Shown in pieces: positions 5,291 to 6,530 of a stretch of 6,530 nt of DNA. The stretch is from positions 1 through 6,530 of the forward strand of contig JABJMI010000644.1 in NCBI GenBank assembly GCA_018659505.1, read 5' to 3'. The notes beneath the pieces were generated by a model. The model made no database searches. It saw nothing but the letters and a program-made list of their open reading frames with translations, and was not told the origin of the DNA. The position numbers and the translations under genes were made by a program. How positions within the stretch are numbered: position 1 is the stretch's first letter; every line of letters starts with the position of its first letter. Source of the DNA: Planctomicrobium sp. (lineage in GTDB: Bacteria; Planctomycetota; Planctomycetia; Planctomycetales; Planctomycetaceae).

Positions 5291-6530
5291 TCAAGTTAGA
5301 ACTTCCGAGATCGGTTCACAGTGAAAATCTGCCAACGGAATCGGACGACTTCCCAGCATGTATTCTTTCTCTGGATCAATCCCGAGTGCTGAGAAGATTG
5401 TCGCAAAGAGGTTCCCGGCGTTTGCTTCACCGTCGACGACCGTTTGACCTTCTGGGTCAGTCTTCCCATACACCGTCCCGCTACGAATTCCGCAACCTGA
5501 CAGCGAACAACTCCACGCACTCGCGAAGTGATCTCTTCCCAAGCTTCCGTTGATGTTGGGTGTTCTTCCGAACTCGCCAAGCGTAATCACCAATGTATTT
5601 TCCAGAAGTCCACGTTGATCTAAGTCATCTAATAGTGCTGACATCACATGATCGAGATCAGCACAGAGTTCACGATGCGTTTCGAAATTTTGCCCGTGGC
5701 TGTCCCACCATGCGCGAGCCACTTTCACAAACGGAACACCCGCCTCAACAAGTCTCCGCGCAATCAAGCATTGTTCACCAAATTGCGTCGGACCATACAT
5801 GTTGCGGGCTTCTTGCGATTCTTTCTCGATATCGAACAGATGATCGGACGTCATCAAGCCACGTACTCTCTCGAACGCAGAATTATGACTCGCGACTCCG
5901 GAACTGTACAAACCATGCTGGAATTGTTTCGCCAGTAACTCACGCAGGTCCGCGCGCTGTTGATGATCGACATCGCTAATGGTTTCGAGACGTGAAATAT
6001 TTTCCGGGATCATCGAGTTTGTGAGGAACATTGGATTGAACCGCGACGGCAAAAAACCAGCCGTTCCTTTTCGCCGTCCTTCAGTCGAAGTATACATCTC
6101 GATGTGGTCTGGGACTTTGCTATCTGATTGTGACAACTCGTGAGCGAGCATCGCACCGAGGTGAGGAAATTCGACTCCCGGTTCAGGCAGACGACCGGTC
6201 TCCATCAATTTATAACCGCCACCATGGTCAGCGATTTTTGTGTTTAACGAGCGAATGATCGCTGTATTCTGACTGAGTTGTTGAGACATCTTCGGCATCA
6301 GCTCGCAGAAGTTGACACCGGGAACACTCGTTTGAATCGAAGCAAATGGACCACCGGTACGTGCTCCGGGTTTTGGATCCCAAGTCTCTAATTGACTCGC
6401 TCCCCCTGCCAGCCACAGCAAGATCACGTTCTTCTGCTGACGCTTCAATTCTCCTGCCAAAACAGGAGATGTCAGAGTATCGACCAATCCCATATTGGCA
6501 GCGGTCCCCGCTGCACCGATTCCAACCGTC
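5291..6530 (-). CDS. DUF1501 protein, N-terminus beyond the right edge
   Basis: DUF1501 proteins belong to the alkaline phosphatase/sulfatase-like superfamily, are usually exported by the Tat route, and are greatly expanded in planctomycetes; their substrates are mostly unknown. Numbered from the internal ATG at 6493, hallmarks are NVILLWLAGGASQLETWDPKP (22-42), IADHGGGYKLMETGR (87-101), DSHGQNFETH (264-273) and ITLGEFGRTP then GRDHF (303-323). These carry the His, Asp and Glu residues expected around a metal site. The ATG at 6493 is probably not the start. The frame stays open to the edge, and the extra 12 codons read TVGIGAAGTAAN, a hydrophobic Gly/Ala-rich stretch continuing into MGLVDTLTSPVLA as in a Tat-type signal peptide. 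The true start and any twin-arginine motif should lie just outside. The stop is TGA at 5291-5293. It is probably the promoter-proximal gene of the DUF1501-WD40 pair seen here, and a DUF1549/DUF1553 cytochrome-type gene upstream would be typical. Confidence 0.92.
   Translation of the reverse strand, partial: TVGIGAAGTAANMGLVDTLTSPVLAGELKRQQKNVILLWLAGGASQLETWDPKPGARTGGPFASIQTSVPGVNFCELMPKMSQQLSQNTAIIRSLNTKIADHGGGYKLMETGRLPEPGVEFPHLGAMLAHELSQSDSKVPDHIEMYTSTEGRRKGTAGFLPSRFNPMFLTNSMIPENISRLETISDVDHQQRADLRELLAKQFQHGLYSSGVASHNSAFERVRGLMTSDHLFDIEKESQEARNMYGPTQFGEQCLIARRLVEAGVPFVKVARAWWDSHGQNFETHRELCADLDHVMSALLDDLDQRGLLENTLVITLGEFGRTPNINGSLGRDHFASAWSCSLSGCGIRSGTVYGKTDPEGQTVVDGEANAGNLFATIFSALGIDPEKEYMLGSRPIPLADFHCEPISEVLT

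Noticed and set aside
5593..5979. Long + strand open frame (128 codons) opposite the DUF1501 gene
   Set aside because: It lies wholly antisense to a well-supported coding region, has no family resemblance, and looks like a codon-bias shadow. The same holds for the other antisense frames over the WD40, methyltransferase and response regulator genes.

Overview
The window reads as chromosomal DNA of a planctomycete (order Planctomycetales or a close relative). The main evidence is a DUF1501 protein followed by a WD40-repeat protein, a pairing typical of that phylum. A receiver-plus-RsbW-like ATPase response regulator and a methyltransferase carrying a signal peptide also fit. Base composition looks moderate, and Shine-Dalgarno sequences are mostly weak. 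Genus or species cannot be named from this sequence.

Layout. Positions 1-67 hold the last 21 codons of argJ (arginine biosynthesis) on the + strand. After a 121-base gap with two small stem-loops comes a + strand response regulator (189-1103). A GNAT acetyltransferase follows (best start 1193, to 1648), then an unrecognised 114-residue protein (1762-2106). The rest is coded on the - strand. In transcription order it holds a DUF1501 protein whose 5' end lies beyond the right edge (6530-5291), a WD40 protein (5227-4211), a secreted-type methyltransferase-rhodanese fusion (4068-3061), a possible 40-residue membrane peptide (3052-2930) and an LssY C-terminal-domain membrane protein (2937-2179). 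The + and - blocks converge at 2107-2178, where two stem-loops lie. No stretch over 300 bases lacks a gene; the longest gap (4069-4210) contains a gene relic.

How the genes relate. DUF1501 and WD40 are 63 bases apart and probably co-transcribed. The methyltransferase, small peptide and LssY-domain genes are packed so tightly (8-base gap, then 8-base overlap) that translational coupling is plausible. The response regulator probably works by phosphorylation-controlled partner switching, but no STAS-domain or sigma-factor partner is in view. The acetyltransferase and the 114-residue gene look like an accessory pair.

Most worth a second look are the uncatalogued short membrane ORF at 2930-3052 and an imperfect direct repeat (2047-2124 and 4120-4196). 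The repeat shows that the 3' end of the 114-residue gene exists a second time as a relic, with a perfectly kept 19-base segment at and beyond the stop codon. I see no CRISPR array, transposase, tRNA or rRNA, and no clear evidence of a large undescribed system.
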